Shown: positions 27,089 through 35,484, counted from the first letter of the stretch. The stretch: DNA of 64,000 nucleotides from Verrucomicrobiales bacterium (GCA_029213005.1 JARGPI010000016.1:62001-126000), one strand, 5' to 3'. The notes: generated by a model from the letters alone, not told the origin. A program made the numbers and translations.

Positions 27089-27541
27089 ATGAAGAAAGAT
27101 CCCGTAATTTGGTGTTGTGCTCTAATTTTTCTAGTTCTTCAGGGGGTGGCTAATGCTGACGAGTTTCGGTTCAAAGGAGGGGATGAGGATGAAGGTAAAA
27201 TTGCCTTCGAGCGGCTGAACTGTATCCAGTGTCATCGAGTCACCGGTGTCGAACTGGAGGATCCGAAGACGGAGCGGGTCCTCAATTTATCGTTGGCCGG
27301 GGAGATCCGGTTTGTCAAAAGCTACACGGATATTCTTCTCGCGATTACCAATCCTCAACATGTCGTGACCACTCAATATTCCGGGCTCCTTTCCAAAGCG
27401 GAACTTGATGGGGAAATTGAGCCATTTATGCCGGACCTGTCTCAGGATATGAGTGCCGCACAGTTGATTGATTTGGCGGCTTTTCTCGACAGCGTTTATA
27501 GTAAGAATTTGGCGGAATACCGGGCGATGGTAAAAAGATGA
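27089..27541 (+). CDS. Small exported c-type cytochrome
   Basis: A protein of 150 residues with a signal peptide (MKKDPVIWCCALIFLVLQGVANA) and one haem-binding CIQCH motif about 45 residues in, flanked by GKIAFERLN before and VTGVE after; a distal PFMPDLSQDMSA segment could supply the axial Met. I chose the ATG at 27089 because it gives a normal signal peptide; an in-frame TTG at 27047 lacks one. It overlaps the next small lipoprotein gene by 4 bp. Probable role: periplasmic electron transfer. Confidence 0.75.
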   Translation: MKKDPVIWCCALIFLVLQGVANADEFRFKGGDEDEGKIAFERLNCIQCHRVTGVELEDPKTERVLNLSLAGEIRFVKSYTDILLAITNPQHVVTTQYSGLLSKAELDGEIEPFMPDLSQDMSAAQLIDLAAFLDSVYSKNLAEYRAMVKR

Positions 27542-28011
27542 TTCGAGCGGCAACTATCGGAGCTATGAAATCATTTTACTACTTATTCGCAGCGGCGTTT
27601 ATACTGTCGTCATGCAGTCAATCGCCCGAGGATATTGGATCACCAACCTGGCCGGATACGGTGCCGGAAAAACTGGACTTCAGGGCACATGTTCGACCGC
27701 TGATGGTGATTAACTGTATTGAGTGTCACAACGAGAAGGATGCGGCGAAGCATGCTGGATTGAATCTACAGACGCGGGAGGCCGCGATGACCACGGGAAT
27801 ACATGCCCCGGTTTTGATTCCGGGTGACGCCGACGGAAGCCTTTTGATACAGATGTTGGGTCGGGATCCTCAGCATCAGATGGCGATGCCGCCAACGCCG
27901 GATGGCATCTGGGGTGTCCGGTTGGATATATTGAAAAAATGGATAAACGAAGGGGCGAAGTGGCCCCGGGGAGTCGTTCTCGAACACCCTTCGGATATTG
28001 AGTCGTGGTGA
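27538..28011 (+). CDS. PSCyt1-like cytochrome lipoprotein
   Basis: A 157-residue protein (149 from the alternative ATG at 27565, which has GGAG close upstream). The signal ends in a lipobox (AFILSSC), so it is likely lipid-anchored. One CIECHN haem motif lies in RPLMVINCIECHNEKDA, followed by a PSCyt1-like MAMPPTPDGIWGVRLDILKKWINEGAKW segment with a candidate Met ligand. The ATGA overlap with the preceding cytochrome implies coupling. It is paralogous to the protein encoded at 28961-29434. Confidence 0.75.
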   Translation: MIRAATIGAMKSFYYLFAAAFILSSCSQSPEDIGSPTWPDTVPEKLDFRAHVRPLMVINCIECHNEKDAAKHAGLNLQTREAAMTTGIHAPVLIPGDADGSLLIQMLGRDPQHQMAMPPTPDGIWGVRLDILKKWINEGAKWPRGVVLEHPSDIESW

Positions 28012-28095
28012 GTTGCGGGGTGAACCCGGGCAAAAAATGAGCAGCCCACATCAATTGGTGGTGAGCGAATTAAAATTGATCGGATAGATTGTCTT

Positions 28096-28953
28096 ATGGA
28101 TGCGAACACACTGCTGGTAGGAACGGATTTTTCGGAAGCTTCGGTATGGATGGCCAACCATGCCGCCGAAATGGCGAAAAGGTTAAAACTGGAATTTGAG
28201 CTGGTTCATATCATTGATCCAAAAGATCACGATTCTGCAGAAAAAATCGAAGCCACGGAAAGCCGATTGGAAGACGTCAGGGCGGATTTGGAAGCGAAGT
28301 GGGGGATCAAAGTTGATACCGAAACCCTCTCTGGATCACCGGGGAAACGACTCGTTGAATTATCCCGGTCGGACAAGTATGCCATGGTGGCGCTTGGGTA
28401 TCACGGACGAAGCGGGGTGCTATCCCGGATCGGTTCAGTTACCGCAAAACTGGTACGGGAAGTGGACAAGCCGATTCTTGTTCTGGTTCCTAGCCATCAT
28501 AATGAGGGGCCCATCATCGGTTGTATAGATTTTTCTGATCAGACCGAAAAGATCAATGACTGGACGCTTCATATGGCTGCTCTGCAAAGTAAAGATCCGG
28601 TTTTCACTCATGTTGCGGTGCCCTTCGAAACAATCGTAGCGGCGACACCCAATATGGGGGGATTAGGCCTGGCTGAAACGGTCTTTACCCGGATGGGGAC
28701 CTCGGAGGAAAGTTACCGGAAACGAATTGAAGCGAGCGTGAGGCATCGTCTCGGAGATGAATCCCGCAACGAGGTAGAGATCCTTTTGAGTCTGTCGCCC
28801 TCAAGAGCGATCAGTGAATACGCCCGGAAACGAAACGCCAGTCTGGTTGTGCTGGGCCGTCACGGTCACAACACACTGGGTGCGAGACTGATGGGGAGTA
28901 CGGCCGAGCGCATTCTGGAGCAAAGCCATACTTCGGTTCTTGTTCTGCCTTAG
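28096..28953 (+). CDS. Universal stress protein, two tandem Usp domains
   Basis: A 285-residue cytoplasmic protein with two Usp domains. The first runs LLVGTDFSEASVWMANHAAEMAKRL to VALGYHGRSGVLSRIGSVTAKLV..PILVL. The second starts IIGCIDFSDQ and ends VVLGRHGHNTLGARLMGSTAERILEQSHTSVLVLP. The G-x2-G-x9-G-S/T ATP-binding pattern is present in both domains, so nucleotide binding is likely. It is the first of three Usp loci within 4 kb. Confidence 0.9.
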   Translation: MDANTLLVGTDFSEASVWMANHAAEMAKRLKLEFELVHIIDPKDHDSAEKIEATESRLEDVRADLEAKWGIKVDTETLSGSPGKRLVELSRSDKYAMVALGYHGRSGVLSRIGSVTAKLVREVDKPILVLVPSHHNEGPIIGCIDFSDQTEKINDWTLHMAALQSKDPVFTHVAVPFETIVAATPNMGGLGLAETVFTRMGTSEESYRKRIEASVRHRLGDESRNEVEILLSLSPSRAISEYARKRNASLVVLGRHGHNTLGARLMGSTAERILEQSHTSVLVLP

Positions 28954-28960
28954 ATTGGGA

Positions 28961-29434
28961 CTAAAGGTAATCCCTGCGGGTAACCCGGTATTCTTTTATC
29001 CTCAGTTTGCCATCGGCTCCCTCCGGCCAGGGGGCGCCAAGTTCGATCCAGGCTTTGAAGGCTTCGAGGTCGTTACTGTCCATTCCCCAACCATCGCGGG
29101 GCATCGTATGGGGATGATTCTGAGGTCTGATCAGCGCCTGCCAGACCCGGCTTTCGGCAAGTGAACCGGGAACGATAAACGGGCCTTTGGCATCTCCTTT
29201 AAAGATCAGATTTCGATCCTGAAAATTCAATCCGCCTGAGGGGAGTTTATCGTGATGACATTGAATGCAGCGGTGCTCCAGGATCGGTTTGATCGTGTCT
29301 TCGAAAACCGGCATTCCCGCTACTGATGGCGAGATGTTTATCGCGTTGGAATAGGTGAAAGTCCGGCATCCTGTCAGGGTAAATGCGATCAAACCCGGTA
29401 GGGAGAGGATAGCGAGAGTGAGGGTGCGGTGCAT
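28961..29434 (-). CDS. PSCyt1-like cytochrome lipoprotein
   Basis: A 157-residue protein with a signal peptide and lipobox (AFTLTGC, about residues 17-23). It has one CIQCHH motif in IKPILEHRCIQCHHDKLPSGG and a C-terminal MPRDGWGMDSNDLEAFKAWI segment typical of PSCyt1 modules, with a Met that may ligate haem. It is convergent with the Usp gene before it (8 bp between them) and paralogous to the protein at 27538. Role inferred: electron transfer at an envelope membrane. Confidence 0.75.
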   Translation of the reverse strand: MHRTLTLAILSLPGLIAFTLTGCRTFTYSNAINISPSVAGMPVFEDTIKPILEHRCIQCHHDKLPSGGLNFQDRNLIFKGDAKGPFIVPGSLAESRVWQALIRPQNHPHTMPRDGWGMDSNDLEAFKAWIELGAPWPEGADGKLRIKEYRVTRRDYL

Positions 29435-29622
29435 AGGTGAAATTGTCTTTATTCCATAGCTGGATCAACGCAATCGTTGTGAATTATCCCGCTGTTTTTG
29501 TGAGAAAGCAAATGTTGCTGAATGACCCGCAATCGCTGCGGAGACGTTTTCTGCATTAGGCGATAGGGTGAGGGATCGTTGGGATCATTCCGGTTCGCCG
29601 CAGGCGGCTGGTTTGGAAAATC

Positions 29623-29655
29623 GTACCCTGTACAGTGTTGGACTGTACAGGGTAC
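29623..29655. repeat. Paired 11-bp dyad element, copy 4 (inverted form)
   Basis: Arms GTACCCTGTACAGT (29623-29636) and ACTGTACAGGGTAC (29642-29655) are perfect inverses around GTTGG. Dyad centres are 22 bp apart. It lies in the divergent gap between a cytochrome lipoprotein and the rhodanese gene, 35 bp before the rhodanese ATG. Confidence 0.85.
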
Positions 29656-29689
29656 AACGGGCGTATACTTATAAAGGAGGAAGGTAGCG

Positions 29690-30160
29690 ATGAGTGATGA
29701 TTTGATAAATAATCCGTTTTTGTGGTACAGTCTGGTAGCGGTTTTCCTGCTGGTCATCGGATGGCGAATTTTCGAAAGGCGTTGGGATAGCAGGATTTTC
29801 GATAAAGATCGCAAAGGCGTCTTTAAAAACCTCCACGCCAAGGCAGCGCTGTTTGCCTATGATCATGTGAAGGGTTTGGTTCCGGTAGACGTTCGTTCGT
29901 ACAAGGAGTTTGAGCAGGGCCACATTCCTGGTGCGATCAATGCGACAGTTAAAGATTCCCGGGTTGAGGCCGGCCCCCTGGAGGGCCTTGATCGCGAGGT
30001 TCCTGTGCTTGTCTACTGCGAGGGTGGCTACGCGAGTCGAAAAACGGTGGAGCTTCTCAAGGAAATGGGGGTTCACACAATTTATCACATCCACAGAGGT
30101 TTTAAGTCGTGGCAGTTTTATGGAGGAGCGGTGGAATCCGGTGCTGCCGAGGGAGCTTAA
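29690..30160 (+). CDS. Membrane-anchored rhodanese-domain protein
   Basis: A 156-residue protein with an N-terminal transmembrane helix (about residues 10-27, FLWYSLVAVFLLVIGWRIF) and one rhodanese domain (PVDVRSYKEFEQGHIPGAIN, residues about 64-84). The active-site loop CEGGYASR (about 110-117) carries the persulfide-forming cysteine. Rhodaneses transfer sulfane sulfur, but the real acceptor here is unknown. Start supported by AGGAGG at 29675-29680. It leads into the Usp genes and may be co-transcribed with them. Confidence 0.87.
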   Translation: MSDDLINNPFLWYSLVAVFLLVIGWRIFERRWDSRIFDKDRKGVFKNLHAKAALFAYDHVKGLVPVDVRSYKEFEQGHIPGAINATVKDSRVEAGPLEGLDREVPVLVYCEGGYASRKTVELLKEMGVHTIYHIHRGFKSWQFYGGAVESGAAEGA

Positions 30161-30232
30161 GGAGAGCGATGATTCGGGCGAAAAGACGAAGCAAAGCGGT
30201 TTCTTTTAGAATGGATAGACTATAGTCATTGT

Positions 30233-30691
30233 ATGAAGCAAATTCTCGTTCCTTTAGATCTGAGTGATTACTCCAAAGCCGCTCTTAAAGAGGCCTGTAA
30301 ACTTGCTCAACTTTTTGATTCCACGGTTTGTGGTATCGCTATCATCGATTTGGAGGGGATTGAAGATGAGCTTCGATTGCCGTTCCGAATGGATCTTATG
30401 CCCTTCACCCGTAACCGGGGGATCGAGTTGGTTCGCGCATCGCGGGAAGAGTTGGATCAAGTCGTCTCCCAATTCCGCGAAACCTGCGACGAATTCAAGG
30501 TTGCCTGCAGAGTGATCAATACCGAGGGCCAGCCCGCGATTCGGATCGTTGATGAATCCCGATTCCACGATTTGGTGGTCATGGGGTTGCGAAGCCATCT
30601 CCGCTTTTTGACAGAAGAGGATGGTGACGATGGTGTTGGAGAATGTGATTCGTCATGTCTGCAGTCCGCTTCTGCTGGTGCCGAGACGTGA
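30233..30691 (+). CDS. Universal stress protein, N-terminal half of a frameshifted gene
   Basis: A 152-codon frame starting MKQILVPLDLSDYSKAALKEAC, a normal first Usp domain up to DLVVMGLRSHLRFLTEED (residue about 130). After that it reads into unrelated sequence (GVGECDSSCLQSASAGAET). The expected final strand of the domain is found in the next reading frame (VLENVIRHVCSPLLLVPR, inside the frame opening at 30621). The shift point is therefore about 30615-30640. Most likely a single two-domain Usp gene broken by a one-base change; it may also be an assembly error. Confidence 0.7.
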   Translation: MKQILVPLDLSDYSKAALKEACKLAQLFDSTVCGIAIIDLEGIEDELRLPFRMDLMPFTRNRGIELVRASREELDQVVSQFRETCDEFKVACRVINTEGQPAIRIVDESRFHDLVVMGLRSHLRFLTEEDGDDGVGECDSSCLQSASAGAET

Positions 30692-31064
30692 GATCGGAAC
30701 GGTTGGGCGGGTTGTGATTGCCTACGATGGAAGTCCGCCTGCTACGAGGGCTTTGCACCATTTTGCCAGTCTCGGGGGGTGCTGGAATCCAGAGGTCCGG
30801 ATTGTCGCGGCGATGAAGGCGGATGAAGGCCTGCCGCCGCTGACGTCGGCTCAGAGGTATCTCGAAGGTTATGGATATCAAAAAGTGAAAGTTGATCAGG
30901 TCGATAAGTCGATCATCGAGGCGTTTCAGGACGACTATGTGGATTGGGCGGACCTGGCGGTGCTGGGCTCCAGTTCCAAATCGTTGTTCGAAGACTTGAT
31001 GGTGGGCAGTTTACCGAAGGCGTTAATTCTGGAGCGGAAGATTCCACTTCTCATCAATACTTAG
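30621..31064 (+). CDS. Universal stress protein, C-terminal half of a frameshifted gene
   Basis: A 147-codon frame that begins within the end of Usp domain 1 (VIRHVCSPLLLVPR) and continues with a complete second domain (VGRVVIAYDGSPPATRALHHFA to LAVLGSSSKSLFEDLMVGSLPKALILERKIPLLINT). A standalone gene would start with an orphan strand, so this is better read as the continuation of the preceding frame. An ATG at 30621 with AGAAGAGG directly before it could allow separate translation, but the spacing is poor. Confidence 0.65.
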   Translation: MVTMVLENVIRHVCSPLLLVPRREIGTVGRVVIAYDGSPPATRALHHFASLGGCWNPEVRIVAAMKADEGLPPLTSAQRYLEGYGYQKVKVDQVDKSIIEAFQDDYVDWADLAVLGSSSKSLFEDLMVGSLPKALILERKIPLLINT

Positions 31065-31186
31065 GAGGTAGCGATCCGGGTTGCGATAACACGGGTGGCT
31101 TTGGGTAGTTCGTTTTTTTTAGTTTCCTGATCCAGTAGGTTTCTGATACGATTTAACTTCAGTTTTTGGTTTAGAAAGAATGAGTT

Positions 31187-32092
31187 ATGAAAATAAACGA
31201 AAAAACTATCAAGAAGATTCTCGTCGGGATCGATTTCTCGGAAGCCTCAAAATGTGCTCTTAACGAAGCGGTCAGGCTGGCGGATCAGCAGAGCGGTGAG
31301 ATACATGCGCTGCATATCATCGAGGAGGGCATGATGGACGCCATCGAAGCGTTCAGCCATCTCGACCGGGACGAAATCTATAACAGTATCACGGAGCGGC
31401 TCGATGCCTTTTGTCGGGAGTGCCGGGTCGGAACATCGAATCTAACGAAGACCGTAAAGATCGGTCAGCCGGTGGATGAGTTTAAAGAACTCTGCGATAC
31501 TCTGGAGCCGAATCTGGTGGTCCTGGGAGCCTGGGGCAGCCAATCTCACCAGGATAAGACGACAGGGACGACCGCCAAGCAAATCGTGAGCGGTTGTCAG
31601 GGTGATGTCCTCCTGGTGCGGCCCCGACCCGACACGAATCTCTCGAAAGTCGCGGCCTGCATTGATTTTTCCGAATACGACGTTTCGATCGTGAGAGCGG
31701 CGGACCAACTTTGTGTAGCGGAAGACGCCACTCTCGAAATTCTGCATGTCTTTTTCCCGCCCTGGGAAAAGAGCTCGCTGGAGAATCAGGAAGAAAAGGT
31801 CGTTTCCCCGGATTTTATCTGCGAATACAAGGCCGTTCTGCAGGGACGGTTGGATGCGTTGATTCCTTTGAATGTGCATGGCGTGGCCAGTTTTAAATCC
31901 AAAACCACAGTGATTGAGGATCTGAAGCACTCCGAGAGCATCCTCTCCCACCTCAAGAGAACAGAAGCGGACGAGGCGGTGATTGGCGCCCGAGGGCAGA
32001 GCCGGATCGATTCAATGATTCTGGGGCGGATTGCGGAACGAATCGTCACAGAGTCTCCCTGCTCGGTCTACATCGTAAAGGACCTCAAGTGA
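31187..32092 (+). CDS. Universal stress protein, two tandem Usp domains
   Basis: A 301-residue protein. Domain 1 runs IKKILVGIDFSEASKCALNEAVRLA to VVLGAWGSQSHQDKTTGTTAKQIVSGCQGDVLLVRP. Domain 2 runs VAACIDFSEYDVSIVRAADQLC to AVIGARGQSRIDSMILGRIAERIVTESPCSVYIV. The ATP-binding pattern is recognisable in both. It is the third Usp locus in this island and is followed by tRNA-Pro on the other strand. Function inferred: stress or energy-starvation response. Confidence 0.9.
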   Translation: MKINEKTIKKILVGIDFSEASKCALNEAVRLADQQSGEIHALHIIEEGMMDAIEAFSHLDRDEIYNSITERLDAFCRECRVGTSNLTKTVKIGQPVDEFKELCDTLEPNLVVLGAWGSQSHQDKTTGTTAKQIVSGCQGDVLLVRPRPDTNLSKVAACIDFSEYDVSIVRAADQLCVAEDATLEILHVFFPPWEKSSLENQEEKVVSPDFICEYKAVLQGRLDALIPLNVHGVASFKSKTTVIEDLKHSESILSHLKRTEADEAVIGARGQSRIDSMILGRIAERIVTESPCSVYIVKDLK

Positions 32093-32155
32093 GTCTCAGG
32101 TCCAGCGAATTCCTCGCTGTAAGATCAATGCCGAAAGTGGCGAAAAATAAAAGAG

Positions 32156-32229
32156 TCGGGGTGACTGGATTCGAACCAGCGACCTCCTGGTCCCAAACCA
32201 GGCGCACTACCAAGCTGTGCTACACCCCG
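32156..32229 (-). tRNA. tRNA-Pro (anticodon UGG)
   Basis: On the minus strand the 74-base sequence folds as a cloverleaf: acceptor CGGGGTG/CACCCCG with discriminator A, D stem GCAC/GTGC, anticodon stem CCTGG/CCAGG with loop TTTGGGA (anticodon TGG), and T arm GCTGG-TTCGAAT-CCAGT with one G-U pair. The 3' CCA is not encoded. Confidence 0.95.
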
Positions 32230-32343
32230 AATGGTTTTTGGAAAAAACCGGGGCGCAATAATGGTGCAATTAATCCAAGTTGCAAGTGCATTTTTAACGA
32301 TAAATGATCAAAAAAGTAACTTTGTTGATGTCAAAATTTCAAC

Positions 32344-32372
32344 TTGCTTAGATTCGGAAGGTTTCGTATAAA
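32344..32372 (+). promoter_or_regulatory. Sigma-70 type promoter upstream of infC
   Basis: TTGCTT (32344-32349) and TATAAA (32367-32372) are separated by exactly 17 bp in an AT-rich stretch after the tRNA gene. A second -10-like TATAAT lies at 32378-32383 without a good -35. It would give an infC leader of nearly 290 bases. Confidence 0.5.
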
Positions 32373-32663
32373 TCAGTTATAATATTTGTGGAACTAAATT
32401 ACTGCCATCCTTTTGGGATCCTTCTGCGTGAAGGGAATCCTCTTGATCTTATTTCCGACGATTCGGTGCCAGTTCCTCACGCTTCGAACCTGTTTCCGCT
32501 TCATTTCTCATGAATCTGGTTCGTCAACATTCGACGGACCATCCCGCGGCAAATTTGCAGAACTTCGGAACCGGATTCCGATTCCGCCTTTTTCGATTCG
32601 GCCCCAGACTTTCGAGAGCCACCACGTGCCCTCAATTACAGACAACTAAATACATTAAGAACT
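32373..32663 (+). other. Long untranslated leader of infC
   Basis: No convincing gene is present. The stretch should be the 5' leader of the infC message. It contains short GC-rich inverted segments (for example AACCGGATTCCG around 32570), but I could not define a riboswitch or a known leader fold. Confidence 0.35.
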
Positions 32664-33362
32664 ATCGCCAAGAAACCATATAAGAAACGTCCCCGGATCC
32701 ACCGGACCCGGGTGAATGAGAGGATACGCGTGCCGGAGATTCGTGTGATTTACGGAACTGCCAACGCGGTCATGCCCACTTCCAAGGCTCTGGCCAAGGC
32801 AAAAGAACTCGGTCTGGATCTCGTTGAGATCGCTCCGAATGTTCGCCCGCCAGTCTGCCGCATTGTCGATTACGGCAAATGGAAGTATGAGCAATCCAAA
32901 CAGAAAAAGAATCAGAAGCCGACGAAGCAGCGCGAGAAGGAGGTCAAATTCCGGGTTAACATCGGAGATCACGACTACAAGATCAAGCTGACTCGCGCCG
33001 AAGACTTCCTTGCTGCCGGATTTAAAGTCCGGATGCAACTGCAGTTCCGCGGCCGACAGATGGCACACAAAAACCTCGGATTTGACCTGATGAATCGGGT
33101 GAAAGAGGATCTGTCCGGTGTGGCGCACTGCGATCTCGAACCGAAATTGAACAACCGAAACATTATCATGATGCTTTCGCCGATGCCGAAAGAACGGCAG
33201 GTGCGCAAATTCCGTCTCGATGATGAGGAGGAAGTCGATCTCGAAGCACACGAAGAGGCTGAAGCCGCGGAGGACGATCACGATGATGATGAGCTTCATC
33301 ACGACGATATCGACGGTGCTCTCGATGATTCGGTAGAAGAGGACGAGGATGATAAGGCGTAA
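32664..33362 (+). CDS. infC: Translation initiation factor IF-3, probable AUC start
   Basis: IF-3 binds the 30S subunit and enforces start-codon fidelity. The body is typical: RVNERIRVPEIRVIYG, ALAKAKELGLDLVEIAP, PPVCRIVDYGKWKYEQ, then the C-terminal domain with KIKLTRAEDFLAAGFKV and LSPMPKERQ. The first ATG/GTG-type start is a GTG at 32712 with no SD, but the frame upstream is open and encodes a basic IF-3-like N-terminus, AKKPYKKRPRIHRT, preceded by ATC at 32664 (M-A-K-K-P if initiated there). IF-3 genes commonly use AUU/AUC starts for autoregulation. An acidic tail of about 45 residues (EEEVDLEAHEEAEAAEDDHD...) extends beyond the usual end. rpmI and rplT do not follow. Confidence 0.9.
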   Translation: MAKKPYKKRPRIHRTRVNERIRVPEIRVIYGTANAVMPTSKALAKAKELGLDLVEIAPNVRPPVCRIVDYGKWKYEQSKQKKNQKPTKQREKEVKFRVNIGDHDYKIKLTRAEDFLAAGFKVRMQLQFRGRQMAHKNLGFDLMNRVKEDLSGVAHCDLEPKLNNRNIIMMLSPMPKERQVRKFRLDDEEEVDLEAHEEAEAAEDDHDDDELHHDDIDGALDDSVEEDEDDKA

Positions 33363-33381
33363 TGCCTGAACCTTTTAGGGA

Positions 33382-34092
33382 TTGAAATCCTGTCTGATAT
33401 TATTCGATATTGATGGAACAATGCTCGATACCGGTGGAGCCGGTATCGGGGCGTTGCAGAACGGTTTTGCAGCCGCTTTCCCATCGGCCTATCAGACTCG
33501 AGAGTTTCCAGTCCTTGAGCTGGGTGGTGCCACCGATGGTGGCCTCCTCCATTTCCTCCTGGATACTTATCAAATTCCCTGGGCTGCTGAGCACGAGGAA
33601 AGCTTCTATCTGAAATACCTCGAGCAGTTGAAACCAGCTCTTGAGGAATCCTATCGGAAGAAGCTGGGACGAAAATTACCGGGAGTAGTCGAGTTGATCG
33701 ATACTCTCGCTGAGTCCCCACATCATTTGGGCTTGTTGACCGGGAATATCGGCAGAGCGGCGCATTTGAAATTGAGATCCTTTCAGTTTCGTTCGGATGT
33801 GTTCGCCGCCGGTGCCTTCGGGGATGACCATCACGATCGCAATCAGCTCGGTCCGATTGCGATAGACCGCGCTCAGAAAGTTTACGGCCGTTCCTTCCAC
33901 CCCGATGAAGTATTTATTCTCGGGGATACGCTCAAGGATATCGCCTGTGCGAGGGCCTGCGGAGCCCGTGTCATCGCGGTAGCTACCGGTGCTCACGACT
34001 ACGAGACCCTGAAAGACGCCGAACCGGATTTTCTGTTTCGGGACTTCAACGATTATCAATCGGTGCTTAAAACCACGGGTTTGGTCGCCTGA
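33382..34092 (+). CDS. HAD-superfamily phosphatase (phosphoglycolate-phosphatase-like)
   Basis: A 236-residue protein with HAD motif I LFDIDGTMLDTGG (residues 6-18), motif II LLTGN (about 118), and motifs III/IV in RSFHPDEVFILGDTLKDIACARACGARVIAV. A helical cap between motifs I and II makes it a class I enzyme like Gph. The frame opens only after a TAG at 33376, so the start must be the TTG at 33382, whose SD (AGGG) is unusually close. It is 19 bp after infC. Substrate unknown. Confidence 0.85.
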   Translation: MKSCLILFDIDGTMLDTGGAGIGALQNGFAAAFPSAYQTREFPVLELGGATDGGLLHFLLDTYQIPWAAEHEESFYLKYLEQLKPALEESYRKKLGRKLPGVVELIDTLAESPHHLGLLTGNIGRAAHLKLRSFQFRSDVFAAGAFGDDHHDRNQLGPIAIDRAQKVYGRSFHPDEVFILGDTLKDIACARACGARVIAVATGAHDYETLKDAEPDFLFRDFNDYQSVLKTTGLVA

Positions 34093-34196
34093 ATGATCAA
34101 AAAGGCTGTTATCTCTCGAAATTCGGAGAGGTTACAAAGATAGGTCATATTTGCATTTTCCAATACCGGTGCAGGACGCGATAGTCGTTAACCGTT

Positions 34197-35483
34197 ATGG
34201 AATTTGTATTCTTAATCTGCGTAGTCGCTGCGGTTTGCGTGGCGATTTTTATCAAAAACCGGCAAATCGCTGAGAAGTGGGAGGGCGCAGGACACGAATT
34301 GGGACTCACCTATTTCAATACCGGGAAACCACAACTCACGGGGCGGTTTGAGAACCGGACCGTAAAAGTAAAAGTCTACTCCGTGGGGCATGGCAAAGGG
34401 GGGCAACTCTATACTGGTTTCGAAGTGGAATATCATCAAATGTTCCATGCCGATTTCCAGCTCACCAGACAGGGCTTTCTGGAGAATGTGGTCGCACTGG
34501 TTGGCGGTCAGGATATTGAAACTGGACATACCGATTTCGATTCCGTGGTCGTCGTAAAGGGCCGCGATGAAGAGGCGGTGAAGCGTTTCTTCAGATCAAA
34601 ACGGGCCAGAAATACCTGTCTCAATCTGTTTCGAAAGTCGCGGTATAGTAAAGTGCAGATAACCAATCGCAAGATATCGGCGTCTCTACCGGGAAATCAG
34701 TTATCGACTTACGAAATACGATCAACGCTGAACTATTTGCTCGGCATCGTTTCGGTACTCGAGGAAACTGAGGCACAACTCCGCTCTGACTCCGCCAAAA
34801 CACTTCCACCCCCATTGCCGCTCAGAAAAGAGAAACCGACGGTTCCTGAGGAGGTTACGGTTCTTCCGTCCGGGCCTGAAAGAGAGGTTGCGACTTTTGT
34901 TGAGCCCGAACTTTCCCTGACGGAATGGGAAGATTCGGTCGAAATAATTCCGGACGAGGTGGCAGAAAATCAGGCCCCCGGCCCGGTTGCTTTGACTAAT
35001 CACTCCGGTATTTCTGTGAGGGAGGTGGCAGACCAGATTTTCGAATCCAAACAGGGGAAGTATCAGTCGATCAAATGCTTTGAAGACTGGTTTCACGGCG
35101 AGGACGTTCTATGGCAGGGGGAATTGTCGGCTTTGGTTCCCGCTTCGACGGATCGCAATTTCAGTAGAGATTCGGGTTGGATTGCCGTTTGCGATTTCGG
35201 AAAATTTCCGGGGATGGAGAGTGGCGTCGGAACGCTACAGGTGAAGTATCGAATCGGGGCAGAGCGGGCGGAAAAGATCAAACATTCCGGGAGTCAAAAA
35301 GTAGAAATAGAGGGGCGGCTTTTGAAATTCGATCCCTTTACGAACACTCTCTACGTTGATTCCGAAGATCCTATAGGCAGTCCCGAGGCCTATTCTAAAA
35401 ATCCAGTGAGCTTTGTTACCTATGCTGAGCGAATGAAAAAAGAGGTGCAATCCCGTCCCGGAGAGGTAAGACGTTTCTCCTGA
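34197..35483 (+). CDS. Membrane-anchored protein of unknown function
   Basis: A 428-residue protein with an N-terminal transmembrane helix (about residues 2-19, EFVFLICVVAAVCVAIFI) and a cytoplasmic-looking domain (residues 20-195). A Pro/Glu-rich linker (LPPPLPLRKEKPTVPEEVT) joins it to a C-terminal domain (about 280-428) beginning SVREVADQIFESKQGKYQ, which may be an OB-like fold with VLWQGELSALV. No family is recognised. Its stop lies 1 bp before the ABC ATPase start, so the two are probably co-translated. Confidence 0.75.
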   Translation: MEFVFLICVVAAVCVAIFIKNRQIAEKWEGAGHELGLTYFNTGKPQLTGRFENRTVKVKVYSVGHGKGGQLYTGFEVEYHQMFHADFQLTRQGFLENVVALVGGQDIETGHTDFDSVVVVKGRDEEAVKRFFRSKRARNTCLNLFRKSRYSKVQITNRKISASLPGNQLSTYEIRSTLNYLLGIVSVLEETEAQLRSDSAKTLPPPLPLRKEKPTVPEEVTVLPSGPEREVATFVEPELSLTEWEDSVEIIPDEVAENQAPGPVALTNHSGISVREVADQIFESKQGKYQSIKCFEDWFHGEDVLWQGELSALVPASTDRNFSRDSGWIAVCDFGKFPGMESGVGTLQVKYRIGAERAEKIKHSGSQKVEIEGRLLKFDPFTNTLYVDSEDPIGSPEAYSKNPVSFVTYAERMKKEVQSRPGEVRRFS

Positions 35484-35484
35484 T

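Noticed and set aside
32413..32649. 78-codon frame ahead of infC as a leader gene
   Set aside because: No ribosome site and unusual composition; it is better explained as the infC leader.
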